From NCBI GenBank assembly GCA_958295665.1, contig OY282560.1, positions 148,234,091 through 148,298,090 of the forward strand: a stretch of DNA of 64,000 nucleotides. The letters are read 5' to 3'. This stretch comes from Tipula vernalis (taxonomy: Eukaryota; Arthropoda; Insecta; Diptera; Tipulidae). The notes beneath the pieces are model-generated. The model saw nothing but the letters and a program-made list of their open reading frames with translations, did not search any database and was not told the origin of the DNA. Position 1 is the first letter of the stretch. Every line of letters starts with the position of its first letter. The position numbers were made by a program, and so were the translations under genes. Shown one piece after another: positions 46,876 through 58,101 of this stretch.

Positions 46876-48183
46876 ATGTTCAACCGACAAACTTTTTTAA
46901 TAACAGTAATTATTTTAATCGAAACCGCTGCCGCATACAAATCATATCAAAACTATACAGTTTACTTGGTACATGCACAAGATGAAAATGATCTAAATTT
47001 GTTACACGACTTAGAATCGAATTTCAAAGGCATTGATTTTTGGGACCGTGTTCACCGTGTTGAAAATACTAGTTACCGGGTTATGGTGCAACCCGAAGTA
47101 AAAGAACAATTTCTTTGTGTGTTGAGTGAAAATAAAATTGAAAATCATTTAATTATTGATGATGTGCAAAACGAGGTTGTGGTGGGTCAGTTTCGTGCTA
47201 AAAAACGTAAAAGCAAATTATTTGATTTTCGACATTTTTGGGATTATCAGGAGGTTAACGCATATCTTTATTATATAGCGAAAAAATATGCAAGTTACAC
47301 GATAGTAGAGGAAATTGGTAGGTCTGGAGAGAATCGTGCTATCCGTTCTATTCACATAAAAGGTGATAATCGAAATGGCAAACCACGAACGATACTTGTA
47401 GATGCTACGATACATACCAGGGAGTGGATTTCAACAATGATGGCAATGTATTTAATTCAACAATTGGTTAAGAATCGTGAGAATAATTTGAATTTACTAT
47501 TAAATATTGATTGGGTGATTGTGCCAATCGTCAATCCCGACGGTTATGCATATACACATGAAAATGATCGATTTTGGCGAAAAACGCGTACAAAAAATAC
47601 TAATACAGGTTGTCGTGATGTAGATGCTAATCGGAATTTTGATTTCCACTGGGATACACCTGGCGGTTCATCAACTGATGAATGCAAAGAAGATTATCGT
47701 GGACCAAAGCCCCATTCTTTACCAGAGGTTGAGCATTTATGTAAATTGATTAGTCAATATCCAAACTCAATATTATATTTGACTTTACATTCGTATGCGG
47801 TTATTTATTGTATCCATTTGGTTATAACGGGTATATTTATGGCAGTAATTTATTATTGGAAAACATAAACAACTCTTTTAATAGCATTTTAATAGAAAAC
47901 CATCTTGAACACGAAAAACTTGGGAAGACGATAAGTGACAAATTAGCTAAACGGGGAATTCGTTATAAAGTTGACAATTCAGCTCTATTGTTATATCCTT
48001 CTTCTGGGGGAAGTGATGACTATGCTATGGGCGTTACAAAAATTCCCTTGGCCTTTCACGATGGAACCACCCGGAGGAGTTAAGAGAGGCTTCGATATTC
48101 CACCATCTAAAATAATAGAAACCGTTGCCGAAACATTTCATGGCCTCAAAGTGTTTGGAGATTATTTTGTAAATAAAGCTTAA
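46876..48183 (+). pseudogene. M14 carboxypeptidase copy A (two frameshifts)
   Basis: Intronless. Start MFNRQTFLITVIILIETAAA (signal peptide), propeptide (HAQDENDLNLLHDLESNF..) and mature domain from RHFWDYQEVNAYLY. Zinc site ATIHTREWIS (His and Glu kept) and DVDANRNF are present. Compared with copy B (54740-56047), a 1-bp deletion near 47797 breaks the frame at LTLHSY, and a 1-bp insertion near 48057 breaks it just before the catalytic-Glu block. The middle frame (47808-48083) reads PSSGGSDDYAMGV, giving Asp at S1' position 255 as in B-type (basic-residue) carboxypeptidases. Full length is 1308 bp, same as copy B. Dead as a full enzyme unless these are sequencing errors. Confidence 0.85.
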
Positions 48184-48222
48184 TTAAAATTAAAATCCGT
48201 TGCATTTTAGTATTCACAATCA

Positions 48223-48738
48223 TAGCCCAGTTGACTTTCAATACAATCAAATTTTCTATTAAATGTTTAGAAATATTCGAGCAATCCAAAATGCAAGTTG
48301 GCTAAATAAATACAGATCCTGCAGCCTATTGATAGAGATATATACCAACGTAATCGGAGCATTTTAGATTTTTGCCGTCTAAAATCTGTGGGCTTATAGC
48401 CCAGTTGATTTTCAATACAACCGAATTTTCTATGAAATGTTTTGAAATATTCGACCAATCCAAATGCAAGTTGGCAAAATAAATACAGATCCTGAAGCCT
48501 ATTGATAGAACTATTGACCAACGTAATCGGAGCATTGTAGAATTTTGCCGTCTAAAATCTGTGGGCTATAGCCCAGTTGATTTTCAATAAAATCGAATTT
48601 TCCATGAAATGTTTAGAAATATTCGACCAATCCAAATGCAAGTTGGCAAAATAACAGATTCTGAAACCTATTGATAGAAATATTGACCAACGTAATCGGA
48701 GCATTTTAGATTTTTGCGGTCTAAATTCTGTAGGCTAT
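48223..48738 (+). repeat. Three tandem ~172-bp satellite-like units
   Basis: Units start at TAGCCCAGTTGA at 48223, 48397 and 48569 (174 and 172 bp apart). Each holds CAATCCAAA(A)TGCAAGTTGG and ACCAACGTAATCGGAGCATT. The unit end and next start form the palindrome TGGGCTATAGCCCA. The array is inserted in the left arm just after the carboxypeptidase copy and is absent from the right arm. Confidence 0.85.
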
Positions 48739-48895
48739 AGGAATCAATAATATGTAATCAAAATTGTATGTCATTCTAACAAAATTGTTGTAAAGTAATT
48801 TGGTTTTTGTGGAACATTATTTTGCAACGGAGAGGTTCTTATTTGGAAAAAATTGTTTTTCTAATATTTATAAATTACATACTTGGTTCCTTCCT

Positions 48896-50828
48896 TTAGT
48901 CAAAGTATTATTTATACTATAGTTAGTTGAAATTTTCTTAGCCTGATTATATCAATAAAGAGGCGGTTTATGAAACGATTTGAAAATGATTTTTAAATAT
49001 GAATGCTTTACGAAATTGTTTATTTCATATTGATAACGAATAATTTGGATTCGTTATCCATGGCATGGTTTTCTGCCTGTTTGTTACATGCTTAGATCCG
49101 GCATCAAACGTTTTTGTTTAAGTCAAGAGGAAAAGTTTGTTTAGGTTCACTTAGTTTAAGAAAATATAAACATGCTTAATACAGCGAAAGTCGTCGTCCA
49201 GTCCCCTTGGCTTCGTTATATCGAGATTTCACTGTATTACCAAACACCGGTTCCATGAGTTGGTTTTAAATCACAAAAACATTTGTTCAAAATTAATCAA
49301 TAGACATTTTCTGTCTTTTCTTATTATCTTTCCCTACCTTTTTTATTATCGGCAAAATACTGCTGGTTTTTCGATATAGAGATACATCAGAGATAATCAC
49401 ACTGCGGGTCTACCGTACACCCTTTCGCACATAACAAAACTGAAGGATGGGAGAGTTTTAGCTAATATTGACCGAACTGACCCGGTTATAGACGTCTTTG
49501 TAGTCAATAGTTCATATGGTTTATTAGTATGATAAATAGTTAGTACAAGACAACACAATTTCCTAACAAAGTGGCCATTAGATGCTTTAAGTTCTGGAAA
49601 ACTCTAAGGTTTTTGGAACTCAATTATCCACTAGTTACTAAATACTACATTACTTAATAATCCAAAGTTGGAAGGCTTAAAACAATTGCTTATTCACTTA
49701 TTATTTCAGTTCCTAAAGATATATATTAAAATGAACTCTACTGCTGCTATTAACTTTTGTTGTAACTAAACCGTAAAATAAATACTTTTTAATATATTAA
49801 AACAAATTATTTTTTGATTAGAAACAGTTTGCTTATTTATGACAATGTTGCAATGGCTTCATTCCGTCATCGTCAGGGCACAATAACGAATAAAGAAATT
49901 TTCAAGATTTTGTTCTTTCTCCAAAATAGCATCCTCTAAAGTGAAAGAGAGACCACTATCCTGTAAATGATTTGTAATCACGCTAAGTGAATTTTGAAAG
50001 TCAAAAAAAATTATTTTTTCCAAATTTTCCAAATCCGACCTAAAAACTGTGTTCAAGTAGATAGCAGCAGAATGCATTAAGTTTGCATTTGTAAAATATT
50101 TACTTCAAAACGTAAAATTAATTATTTATGCAATCAAAATGGACACTGTTACCAATAGAAAGATATCGGAATAGTTAACAGGACTGTATTTCATCTATAT
50201 TATATGCCGATCCAACATCAACAAGCTACCTTCAGCAATGCGAGAACTGCCCAGGATTGGATAATTTTCGAGATTATTGGAAAAAAGCATTTTTGGACAA
50301 TGATTGCGAGGATGCTGAATTAACGTTCAGTGAGCAGATTTCAACCGATCGACGCAACGTGGAGAAAAGTTTTCAAAACCAGTAGAGAGATATTTGAATT
50401 ATTTCTTCATTTCACTACATTATTCTTAAAAAACAACAACAACAGAAAAAAATATGTTCCTTCAAAAAAAAAATTTACCTCAATACTCCACATTCAAAAC
50501 ATAAAAATCATAAAATTAAAACATGACTTCGGTCCCATCTAAAGAATTTACGATTTCACGTATTTTCCATGTATTTTCAGCGCTGTAAAAGTCGTTTATA
50601 AACTACCAATTTTGTAGATGTCGTGCCGCGCAATCGAAGGAGCATAGAAATTAAATAGTTCGCACCACGCTGCACTACGTATATATTACTTTCCGGCGTT
50701 GGTAGCAGTTGGTGAAGAGAAGAAAGGGGAAAACGATATTTTTTTTATTGATTGGTAATCGATCGAGTGATTTTTGATTATTGAGTCAGTCACAAGAATG
50801 ATAGATTATAAGATTATGCAACTCAAAA
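48896..50828. other. No gene seen; contains a dispersed repeat
   Basis: AT-rich with a few unrecognised short frames. The part near 49410-49500 resembles 63515-63600. Confidence 0.4.
49405..49580 (+). repeat. Dispersed repeat, copy 1
   Basis: Shares ACATAACAAAA...GATGG and GACCCGGTTATAGACG-like words in the same order with 63515-63660; diverged. Confidence 0.35.
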
Positions 50829-51068
50829 TACACTCCCCGACAATGAAATACGTTCACCAATTTTTTTTAGATTTTACTGAAATCAAACAATTATCGAAAA
50901 AATTTCTACAACGGTTATTTACATATTCGAATTGCTAAATGATTAGAGATATATCTTGGTGTCCTTCTCTTTCGTAATCTCGTGGAACAACAGAAAATGG
51001 TTTTCGTGGTGCGTCAATGAAATACGTTCATTTAAGAATAATAACAAATAAAACTACTTTTGCATATT

Positions 51069-52064
51069 TTAGTAATGAATACTCTTGCCTTTATTTTTGA
51101 TAATTTCCAAAATTCGTTTTGGTAATGACTTATACAACTTTTTGATATAATTCTTGTTAAGTTGGAGACTTGCTTGTTCTATTGCTATTTGTAACTCGTT
51201 CAATGAAAAATATTGCCTTCCTTGGCCATAAACTGTTCTCGATAATACTGCCCAACAATTTTCTATGATATTAAGATCCGGCGACTTTGCTGGCCATTCC
51301 ATAATTTTGATTTTGTTTGCTTCAAACCAATTTTGTACATTTCTGGAACTATGCGCTGGTGCATTATCCTGTTGAAAAATCAATTTTTTTCGTCGAAGTT
51401 GTCGATAAAATGGTAAAAACTTATTGTTTAATAATTCTTTATATTTTTCACTAGTAAGCGATCCCGCAATAAATTCAAATTTCCATTTGCCGAATGAAGA
51501 TATAATACCCCACACCATGATACCACCCCCACCTTGTTGCCGTCTTATTTGTGTTAGTTCAGGAGTTCTAATATCATGAAAATAATAATTATAACAATCC
51601 GGGCCATCGAGGCAAAACCGTTTTTCATCAGAGAATAAAACATTATTCCATTCATTTGTCCGGCTCATGTGTTTCTCAGCAAATACCATTCTGGCTTGAA
51701 TGTTGCTTTTACTTAATGAAGGTTTACGCTGCATTTTTTGTCGTTTCAGGAATGTATTTTGTTTTAAAAATCGTTGTACGGTTCGTACCGATGATGTAAC
51801 ATTGGCTGAAGCTGCTATCTGACGCGCGGTTTTGCTGGAATTTCTAGCAATTCGAGTAATTTTACGTTTTTCTCGTTCAGTTAATGTGGATTTTCGACCT
51901 TTATAATTAGATTTTACTCCATAGTTGGGGTTTTTTACAATTTTGTTGATCACATCTAAGCTTCGATTGACTTCTGAAGCAATTTTTCTATTGCTAAGCC
52001 CATTTCTATGTAAAGCCAATACCGTCTGAACTTTATGACGCTCAACTTTTTTTCCACGACCCAT
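51069..52064 (-). CDS. Tc1-like DD34E transposase, intact
   Basis: 331 aa from MGRGKKVERHKVQTVLALHR to NKGKSIHY, no stop or shift. The N-terminus has paired helix-turn-helix domains with a basic GRKS-type linker (GRKSTLTEREKRKI). Catalytic triad: Asp in VLFSDEKRF, Asp in IFQQDNAPAHSS, and Glu 34 residues later in SPDLNIIENCWAVL. The Gly-rich box QGGGGIMVWG is present. It acts in the nucleus, cutting and joining the element at TA sites. The outer ends are intact and identical, so the element may have moved recently. The LINE between the right direct repeats probably lowers mobility. No intron, unlike the Tc1 at 18.7 kb. Best candidate here for a working transposase. Confidence 0.92.
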   Translation of the reverse strand: MGRGKKVERHKVQTVLALHRNGLSNRKIASEVNRSLDVINKIVKNPNYGVKSNYKGRKSTLTEREKRKITRIARNSSKTARQIAASANVTSSVRTVQRFLKQNTFLKRQKMQRKPSLSKSNIQARMVFAEKHMSRTNEWNNVLFSDEKRFCLDGPDCYNYYFHDIRTPELTQIRRQQGGGGIMVWGIISSFGKWKFEFIAGSLTSEKYKELLNNKFLPFYRQLRRKKLIFQQDNAPAHSSRNVQNWFEANKIKIMEWPAKSPDLNIIENCWAVLSRTVYGQGRQYFSLNELQIAIEQASLQLNKNYIKKLYKSLPKRILEIIKNKGKSIHY

Positions 52065-52325
52065 TTCCTAAGATTGAATTAATGTTTGTTATTGCAGTTA
52101 ATAGAAACGTTTTTAAAATACTTACTTGAAATTATAGTAGAACAACTTTTTAATAAAAAAGTAAATTTCAATAGTTAAAACAACAAAATAATAATGAACG
52201 TATTCTTTTGTCGCGCTATATTTGAAATATTTTTTGTCTGTTTCTGTTTTCCTTCCAATTTCGCTTTCAAATATAACATAATTATGCTACACATAATTAT
52301 GTTTTGTTAAAGTACCGTTTTTACA

Positions 52326-54336
52326 CAGACAAAATCCGACATGACTTCCAATATTTTTCCTAATAGTACTAACAGTGGAGAGCAAAAACAATTTATTTTT
52401 GGAAACCGTGATAGTTACTGTACTTCTTGTTATTTCGATGAAATTAATTCTTTGGAGATTATTTCTGAAATTCAGAAGTTAAAAAACAAACATTCTAAAG
52501 GATTTGATGGAGTAGATTATATCATTGTTAAAAATTGTGCCTGGTATTTGGTTGATGTATTAAAATTTTTATTTAATTTAAGTCTAAAGAGCGGAATTTT
52601 TCCAGACGCCTTAAAAATAGCTGTTGTTATTCCAGTTTTTAAAAAGGGTGATGCTCTGCAATTAAACAATTACCGACCGATCTCACTATTGAGTACTTTT
52701 TCAAAATTATTTGAGAAATTAATTAAACGACGATTAGTCTCTTACCTTGGTAAAATAAAATTTTTTAGTGATCACCAATTTGGATTCATAGAAGGAAAAT
52801 CTACGGAAGAAGCTCTTTTAAATTTTCTGAGCAATATTTATTTAGCAATCAACAACTCTCAGAAATGCTCAGCAGTATTTTTGGACATTTCAAAAGCATT
52901 TGATACTGTTAACCATGACATACTCATAATGAAATTGTCAAGTATTGGTGTTAGAGGCAAATTATTAGATTGGTTTATAAGTTACCTTCGTAAGCGTAGT
53001 CAAATTGTAAAAATTAATAACGTGAATAGTCCTCCAGGTCTTCTAAAATGTGGTGTTCCTCAGGGCTCAGTTTTGGGACCCTTATTGTTTTTAATTTATT
53101 TCAATTCTATCTTTGAAATTAATCTTAGAGGGTGTGCTACAGCGTTTGCAGATGATTTGGCTTTGACATATGCGTCTAATGATTACGTTGATATTCAACG
53201 GTTTATCAATTTTGATTTATGCACTCTAAGTAAATGGTTTTTTATCACCGACTTGTTGCTAGTGAAAAATCTAGAATTATGCATTTTAGACGGCCCGACA
53301 TAACAGTTGATCAAAACTTTTTCAAGTATCACGTATACCCGTGTGATAAGAATCCATGTTTTGGGCAATGTTTTGATTTGCCCTGCATAAATGAGTTTAA
53401 ATACTTAGGTGTAACAATTGACTCGCAGCTAAATTGGACCTCCCACCTAACTAATATCAGGAAAATTGTTATTACTGCAGTGCATAAATTTTATAATCTT
53501 CGACCTTTGTGCCCTTCTTTTATTTTAAGAAGGTTATATCATGCTCTTGTTGAATCTATCTTAATGTATGGTATAACTAGTTGGGGTGGAATTTACTTTG
53601 CTAATATTGCAGATCTTTTTGTAGCGCAAAAAAGAATTATCAAATTAATTTATGCTTGTCCAAGGAATACACCCACTATTCCGCTTTTTCGCGAGTTAAA
53701 CTTGTTGCCTCTAAGGTATTTGTATGTTTTTAAAGTATTGAAAATGTTTTTTGTTCGTAGCAATAGTTATCATAGTCGACGTGTAAAATATGAGATATAT
53801 ATGTATGATGTAATATGATTATACACCACGTGTATAATATGAGAAATCCAAACAATTTTGTCGGTCTTCGTTGTAATAGTGAAAGGTTTAGAAGATTTTA
53901 TTTATATATGGCACCTTTTTGGTTCCATCTTTTACCTAAAAATGTGAAAATGCTTCCATCTGCGCAGAAGCATAAATTTAACAGGGAAATTCGGACTTGG
54001 TTACTTGACATCGATGATATCGAGCAATATTTTTAGTATAAATGTTAAATTACATTATGTTCTAATGTGCCGTCGTGTAGTTAAATATATCTATTTTAAT
54101 AACTGAGCTTGTATTTTGTTGAAGATTATTGTTAATTATGTAAACAAAGAATATTATATAAATTTTAATTAAAATTTGTTTTAAATTGCTCCACTACAGA
54201 CATAATGTCTATAGGAGCTGTACTTTATTTCATATTTTATAATGTTGTTTCCATTAGATTTTAATTTTGTATTTATTTTATTGAAATAAAGATAGTAATA
54301 ATAAAAAATAAAAAAAAAAAAATAATAAAAAAAATA
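52326..54336 (+). mobile_element. 5'-truncated CR1-like LINE inside the Tc1 element
   Basis: Flanked by TTTTTACA at 52318-52325 and 54337-54344 (candidate 8-bp TSD). The A-rich tail near 54300-54336 is irregular. It carries only the RT half of an ORF2. Confidence 0.65.
52341..54036 (+). pseudogene. CR1-like reverse transcriptase relic
   Basis: Frame 1 (52341-53303) has KGFDGVDYIIVKN, PVFKKGDALQLNNYRPISLL, FIEGKSTEEALLNFL, VFLDISKAFDTVNHDIL, CGVPQGSVLGPLLFL and the catalytic TAFADDLALTY. Frame 2 (from ~53234) continues with FKYLGVTIDSQLNWTSHL and VESILMYGITSWGG. A third frame begins at ~53815 (MRNPNNFVGLRC ..). So at least two indels (near 53240 and 53815). RT motifs complete; endonuclease absent through 5' truncation. 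Confidence 0.85.
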
Positions 54337-54555
54337 TTTTTACAGTAGGCACTATCAAATACAGTGATAATTTAAAATGAACGTATTTCATTGTCGGGGA
54401 GTGTATGTTATTTTTCTTTTAGGAGCAAAATAAAGCGTAGGAACCCGTCTATATGTCTGACTTTTTTCTCCTGTTATTTAAACTTTGTTTCGTTCACCCT
54501 TGGTTCTTTAATTATTTCTCTCGTATGATGAACTAATTTGTATCTCGCGCTCTAC

Positions 54556-54558
<3 letters not shown>

Positions 54559-54626
<68 letters not shown>
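54559..54626. repeat. (TA)n microsatellite
   Basis: About 68 bp of TA repeats with one interruption, at the edge of the right arm of the inverted duplication. Confidence 0.95.
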
Positions 54627-54739
54627 AAAGAAAGGAACCAAGTAATTTATAAATATTAGTAAAATAATGTTCCACAAAAACCAAAGTACTACAACAATTT
54701 TTTTAGAATAAGACAAAATGCAACAGATTTTAATTTTAT

Positions 54740-56047
54740 CTAAGCTTTATTTGCAAAATAATCTCCAAGCACTTTGAGGCCATGAAATGTTTCGGCAACT
54801 GTTTGGATTATTTTAGATGGTGGAATATCAAAACCTTCCTCTCCTCCTCCGGGTAGCTCCATCGTAAAGGACAAGGGAATTTTTGCAACGCCCACGGCAT
54901 AATCAACACTTACCCCACAAGAAGGGTATAACAATTTAGCTGCATTACCAACTTTATAACGAATTCCACGTTTAGCTAATTTGTCACTTATCGTCTTCCC
55001 AAGTTTTTCGTGTTCAAGATGGTTTTCTATTAAAATGCTATTAAAACAGTTGTTTATGTTTTCCAATAATAAATTACTACCATAAACTTACCCGTTATAG
55101 CCAAATGGATACAATAAATAACCACCATACGAATGTAAAGTCAAATATAATATTGAGTTTGGATATTGACTCATAAATTTGGATAAATGCACAACCTCTG
55201 GTAAAGAATGGGGCTTTGGTCCACGATAATCCTCTTTGCATTCATTAGTTGATGAACCGCCAGGTGTATCCCAGTGGAAATCAAAATTCCGATTAGGATC
55301 AACACCACGGCAACTTGTTTTAGTATTTTTTGTACGAGTTTTTCGCCAAAATCGATCATTCTCATGCGTATATGCATAACCGTCGGGATTGACGATTGGC
55401 ACAATCACCCAATCAATATTTAATAGTAAATTCAAATTATTCTCACGATTCTTAACCAATTGTTGAATTAAATACATTGCCATCATTGTTGAAATCCACT
55501 CCCTGGCATGTATCGTAGCATCTACAAGTATCGTTCGTGGTTTGCCATTTCGATTATCACCTTTTATGTGAATAGAACGGATAGCACGATTCTCTCCAGA
55601 CCTACCAATTTCCTCTACTATCGTGTAACTTGCATATTTTTTCGCTATATAATAAAGATATGCGTTAACCTCCTGGTAATCCCAAAAATGTCGAAAATCA
55701 AATAATTTGCTTTTACGTTTTTTAGCACGAAACTGACCCACCACAACCTCGTTTTGCACATCATCAATAATTAAATTATTTTCAATTTTATTTTCACTCA
55801 ACACACAAAGAAATTGTTCTTTTACTTCGGGTTGCACCATAACCCGGTAACTAGTATTTTCAACACGATGAACACGGTCCCAAAAATCAATGCCTTTGAA
55901 ATTCGATTCTAAGTCGTGTAACAAATTTAGATCATTTTCATCTTGTGCATGTACCAAGTAAACTGTATAGTTTTGATATGATTTGTATGCGGCAGCGGTT
56001 TCGATTAAAATAATTATTGTTATTAAAAAACTTTGCCGGTTGAACAT
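54740..56047 (-). pseudogene. M14 carboxypeptidase copy B (one nonsense codon)
   Basis: Intronless, starts MFNRQSFLITIIILIETAAA at 56047. The signal, propeptide and N-terminal catalytic half are open to TAA at 55088-55090 after YPFGYNG. Where copy A reads GGGTATATTTAT, copy B has GGGTAAGTTTAT. The frame then continues unchanged to 54740. It keeps ATIHAREWIS, GVDPNRNF, LTLHSYGGYLLYPFG and the catalytic Glu in FTMELPGGG. At the S1' pocket it has CGVSVDYA (Val), A-type-like, where copy A has SDDYA. One codon disables it; readthrough could give a full enzyme, but that is speculation. TAAGT looks like a splice donor, but no acceptor makes sense within this exon. Confidence 0.85.
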
Positions 56048-56230
56048 TTTAAAGTAAACTAAGTATTCAGCTTAAAAATTCAATTCAAACCGAGAACGTT
56101 TTAGTTTTAATCAATTTTAGTTTTGTAGTTACGTGTGGAAATGTAAAATTAATATTAATTTATGGCAGAACAAATCATGCGCAATTAATTCAGTTTAATT
56201 TCATCCAGTAGGACTTTTACACAACTTTTT

Positions 56231-56730
56231 GCTACGTTTTTGCCTTGTCACTCAAGGTTCGTATCACTGGATTGTGAATAAAAACAAAATCAATTTAATT
56301 TATCACCAACGAATTTATTTATTTCACACAAGAATTATTACAACACAGTTTATTATTAAAAATTCACAAAATCACTTTATATAAATTATTCTCAAATTTT
56401 TACTGATCACTTTTACTTTTTATTTCGCACAAAACCCTTTTTAATTCACTTTTTAATTCCTTTTTAATCTTTACTCTATCGCTTACTAATTATTACTAAT
56501 AATCTTACAAGTTCACTCTATCGCGTTCCAAATACTAATAAATCCAATTCGATCTTGTTCGCCTTTTTATATACATAAACCAAACTTCTCGAAAGTTCTT
56601 GACTTTTCCAGTTAGAATAGCATAGAAACATTACGTAACATTTTTATCATGGAAAATTCCATTTTAGTACAGTAAGCATTGAGCTATTCATTTAACTTCT
56701 TCTATTACCCACTAGGTGTCACCGTCACAT
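56231..56730 (+). repeat. Candidate solo LTR
   Basis: About 500 bp starting TG and ending CA, missing from the left arm; contains no coding frame. A second copy was not seen, so the label is a best guess. Confidence 0.4.
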
Positions 56731-56737
56731 TATTAAT

Positions 56738-56774
56738 GCTGTGTGCCTCAGAAGACTTTTCAAACTAAACTTTT
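56738..56774 (+). repeat. 37-bp inverted repeat, left
   Basis: Starts GCTGTGTGCCTCAGAAGAC; pairs with 60009-60045. Confidence 0.85.
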
Positions 56775-56975
56775 GTAAAACCCAGTAATTCATGCAATAT
56801 TTAAATAGATGTCACTAGGTTAAAAGTATTCAATTGTGTCTTACAGTTACAGCCAACTAAATTTTTCAATGTCTCGTTTAAATAAATGACGTCTAATAAA
56901 AAATAAACCGAGTCGTTTATTAAAAGTATGTAATTCAAAATAAGATTTATAAATACATATATATGAAGGATCTAT

Positions 56976-57227
56976 GGGGCCCTATTCTCGAATTCCACAT
57001 CCATTTTCCACATGTGGACATCTGTCAAAATTCATAAAAATTGAATTTTTTCGGTACTAAGGGAATATTTCCGAATGGGTATAATCATGTGGAAAAAATT
57101 CCACAAATGGGAAAATGTCCATGCCGCATGTGTTTTATATACGAATTACAATTTTCGAACGTTTTTATGTGAACTTTGACAGATGTCCACATGTGGAAAA
57201 TAGATGTGGAATTCGAGAATAGGCCCC
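56976..57227. mobile_element. MITE with ~52-bp inverted repeats
   Basis: Ends GGGGCCCTATTCTCGAATTC (left) and its near-exact reverse complement at 57227. 252 bp, no coding capacity, nested in the 56738-60045 segment. Confidence 0.85.
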
Positions 57228-57734
57228 AAAGTATCCGAATTTGTTCAACTTATTTAGGATGCAGCCTGTATCGTATTTTATGCTATATTTAAATTGTATA
57301 ATTGCTTTATATATTATTCCTGTTATGTAAAACGATTATTAACCATACAATCAGATTAAATCAATTGATGTTGGTGTTTCGAGTAGTAAACAAATCGTGT
57401 TTTTTTCTTAAAAACTAATTAAGCTCTACACTTTGGGGCTCAACCGGAATCGATCAGCGGGTAGTTTTGAGCAACATGTATTAAGCAAATTTCTTAATCT
57501 ATTGAGTTTTCTTGAAGCAAATGTGTAGTTTTGTACGTTTAGGTTGAGTTTTGGTGCGTTTAAGACGTTGTGTTCCAAACAGGGAAAACTGACCGATTAA
57601 ACATTTAGGTTTGTGGTGATTAACGTGTAAAAAACTTTAACGTGAAGTTAATATACATAGTTGGCGAATTTTTATATCCGTGAGGGATTTTCCATGTACC
57701 AAGATTTGTGGTGATATAAAGTGCCGTTGAATAA

Positions 57735-58000
57735 CACCAAATTCGTGAGTCGAGAAATATAAAGTACCGTATTTTGTACCAAGGCAGTGATATTTAAAAA
57801 TAAGTGCTGTTGTACGCAGTTTTAATTTGGCGAAGATCAAAGATAAAATCAGAACGGTTCTAAGATCACCGAATTTGTGAGTCGAGAAATATAAAGTACC
57901 GTATTGTGTACCAAGGACGTTTGTGTGTAATTTAAAAATAAGTGTTGTTGGATAGAGTTTTAATTTAGTGATGATAAAAGATAAAACTAGAACGGTTTTA
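57735..58000 (+). repeat. Two tandem ~132-bp repeats
   Basis: CACC(A/G)AATT(C/T)GTGAGTCGAG starts copies at 57735 and 57867; both continue with ATATAAAGTACCGTATT. They lie in the leader just before the gag-like frame. Confidence 0.85.
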
Positions 58001-58101
58001 TAATTTATTATGTTTATATAGTATATGAAATAAAGTTGTTTTGATTTTGGGGCTGAAAGTGAGATTTGCTATTATATAATAAATTATTAAAAAATTTTAA
58101 C

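Larger units (their letters stand above)
46128..48895 (+). repeat. Inverted duplication, left arm
   Basis: Matches 54628-60605 on the opposite strand from well upstream of the carboxypeptidase copy to ~150 bp past it. The left arm carries extra sequence: a 172-bp tandem array (about 48205-48765) and ~38 bp near 48825. It lacks the insertion complex at 56230-60047 seen in the right arm. Confidence 0.8.
50831..54403 (-). mobile_element. Tc1-like element with IR/DR ends and a LINE inside its right end
   Basis: Flanked by TA on both sides. Outer ends are CACTCCCCGACAATGAAATA.. (50831) and its exact reverse complement ending at 54403. An inner direct-repeat copy follows on each side: GTGCGTCAATGAAATACGTT (51009) and, reversed, 52193-52220. 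Left spacing is about 178 bp. Right spacing is about 165 bp once the LINE (52326-54336) and one TSD copy are removed. IR/DR ends are known in Bari and Sleeping Beauty type Tc1 elements. Confidence 0.85.

Noticed and set aside
48267..48535. Minus-strand frames across the 172-bp repeats
   Set aside because: They recur because the repeat unit recurs; no domain seen.
54740..55100. TAAGT at the stop in carboxypeptidase copy B as a new splice donor
   Set aside because: The frame continues unchanged right after it and the only nearby AG would give a ~14-bp intron; copy A shows the region is plain exon. A nonsense change is simpler.
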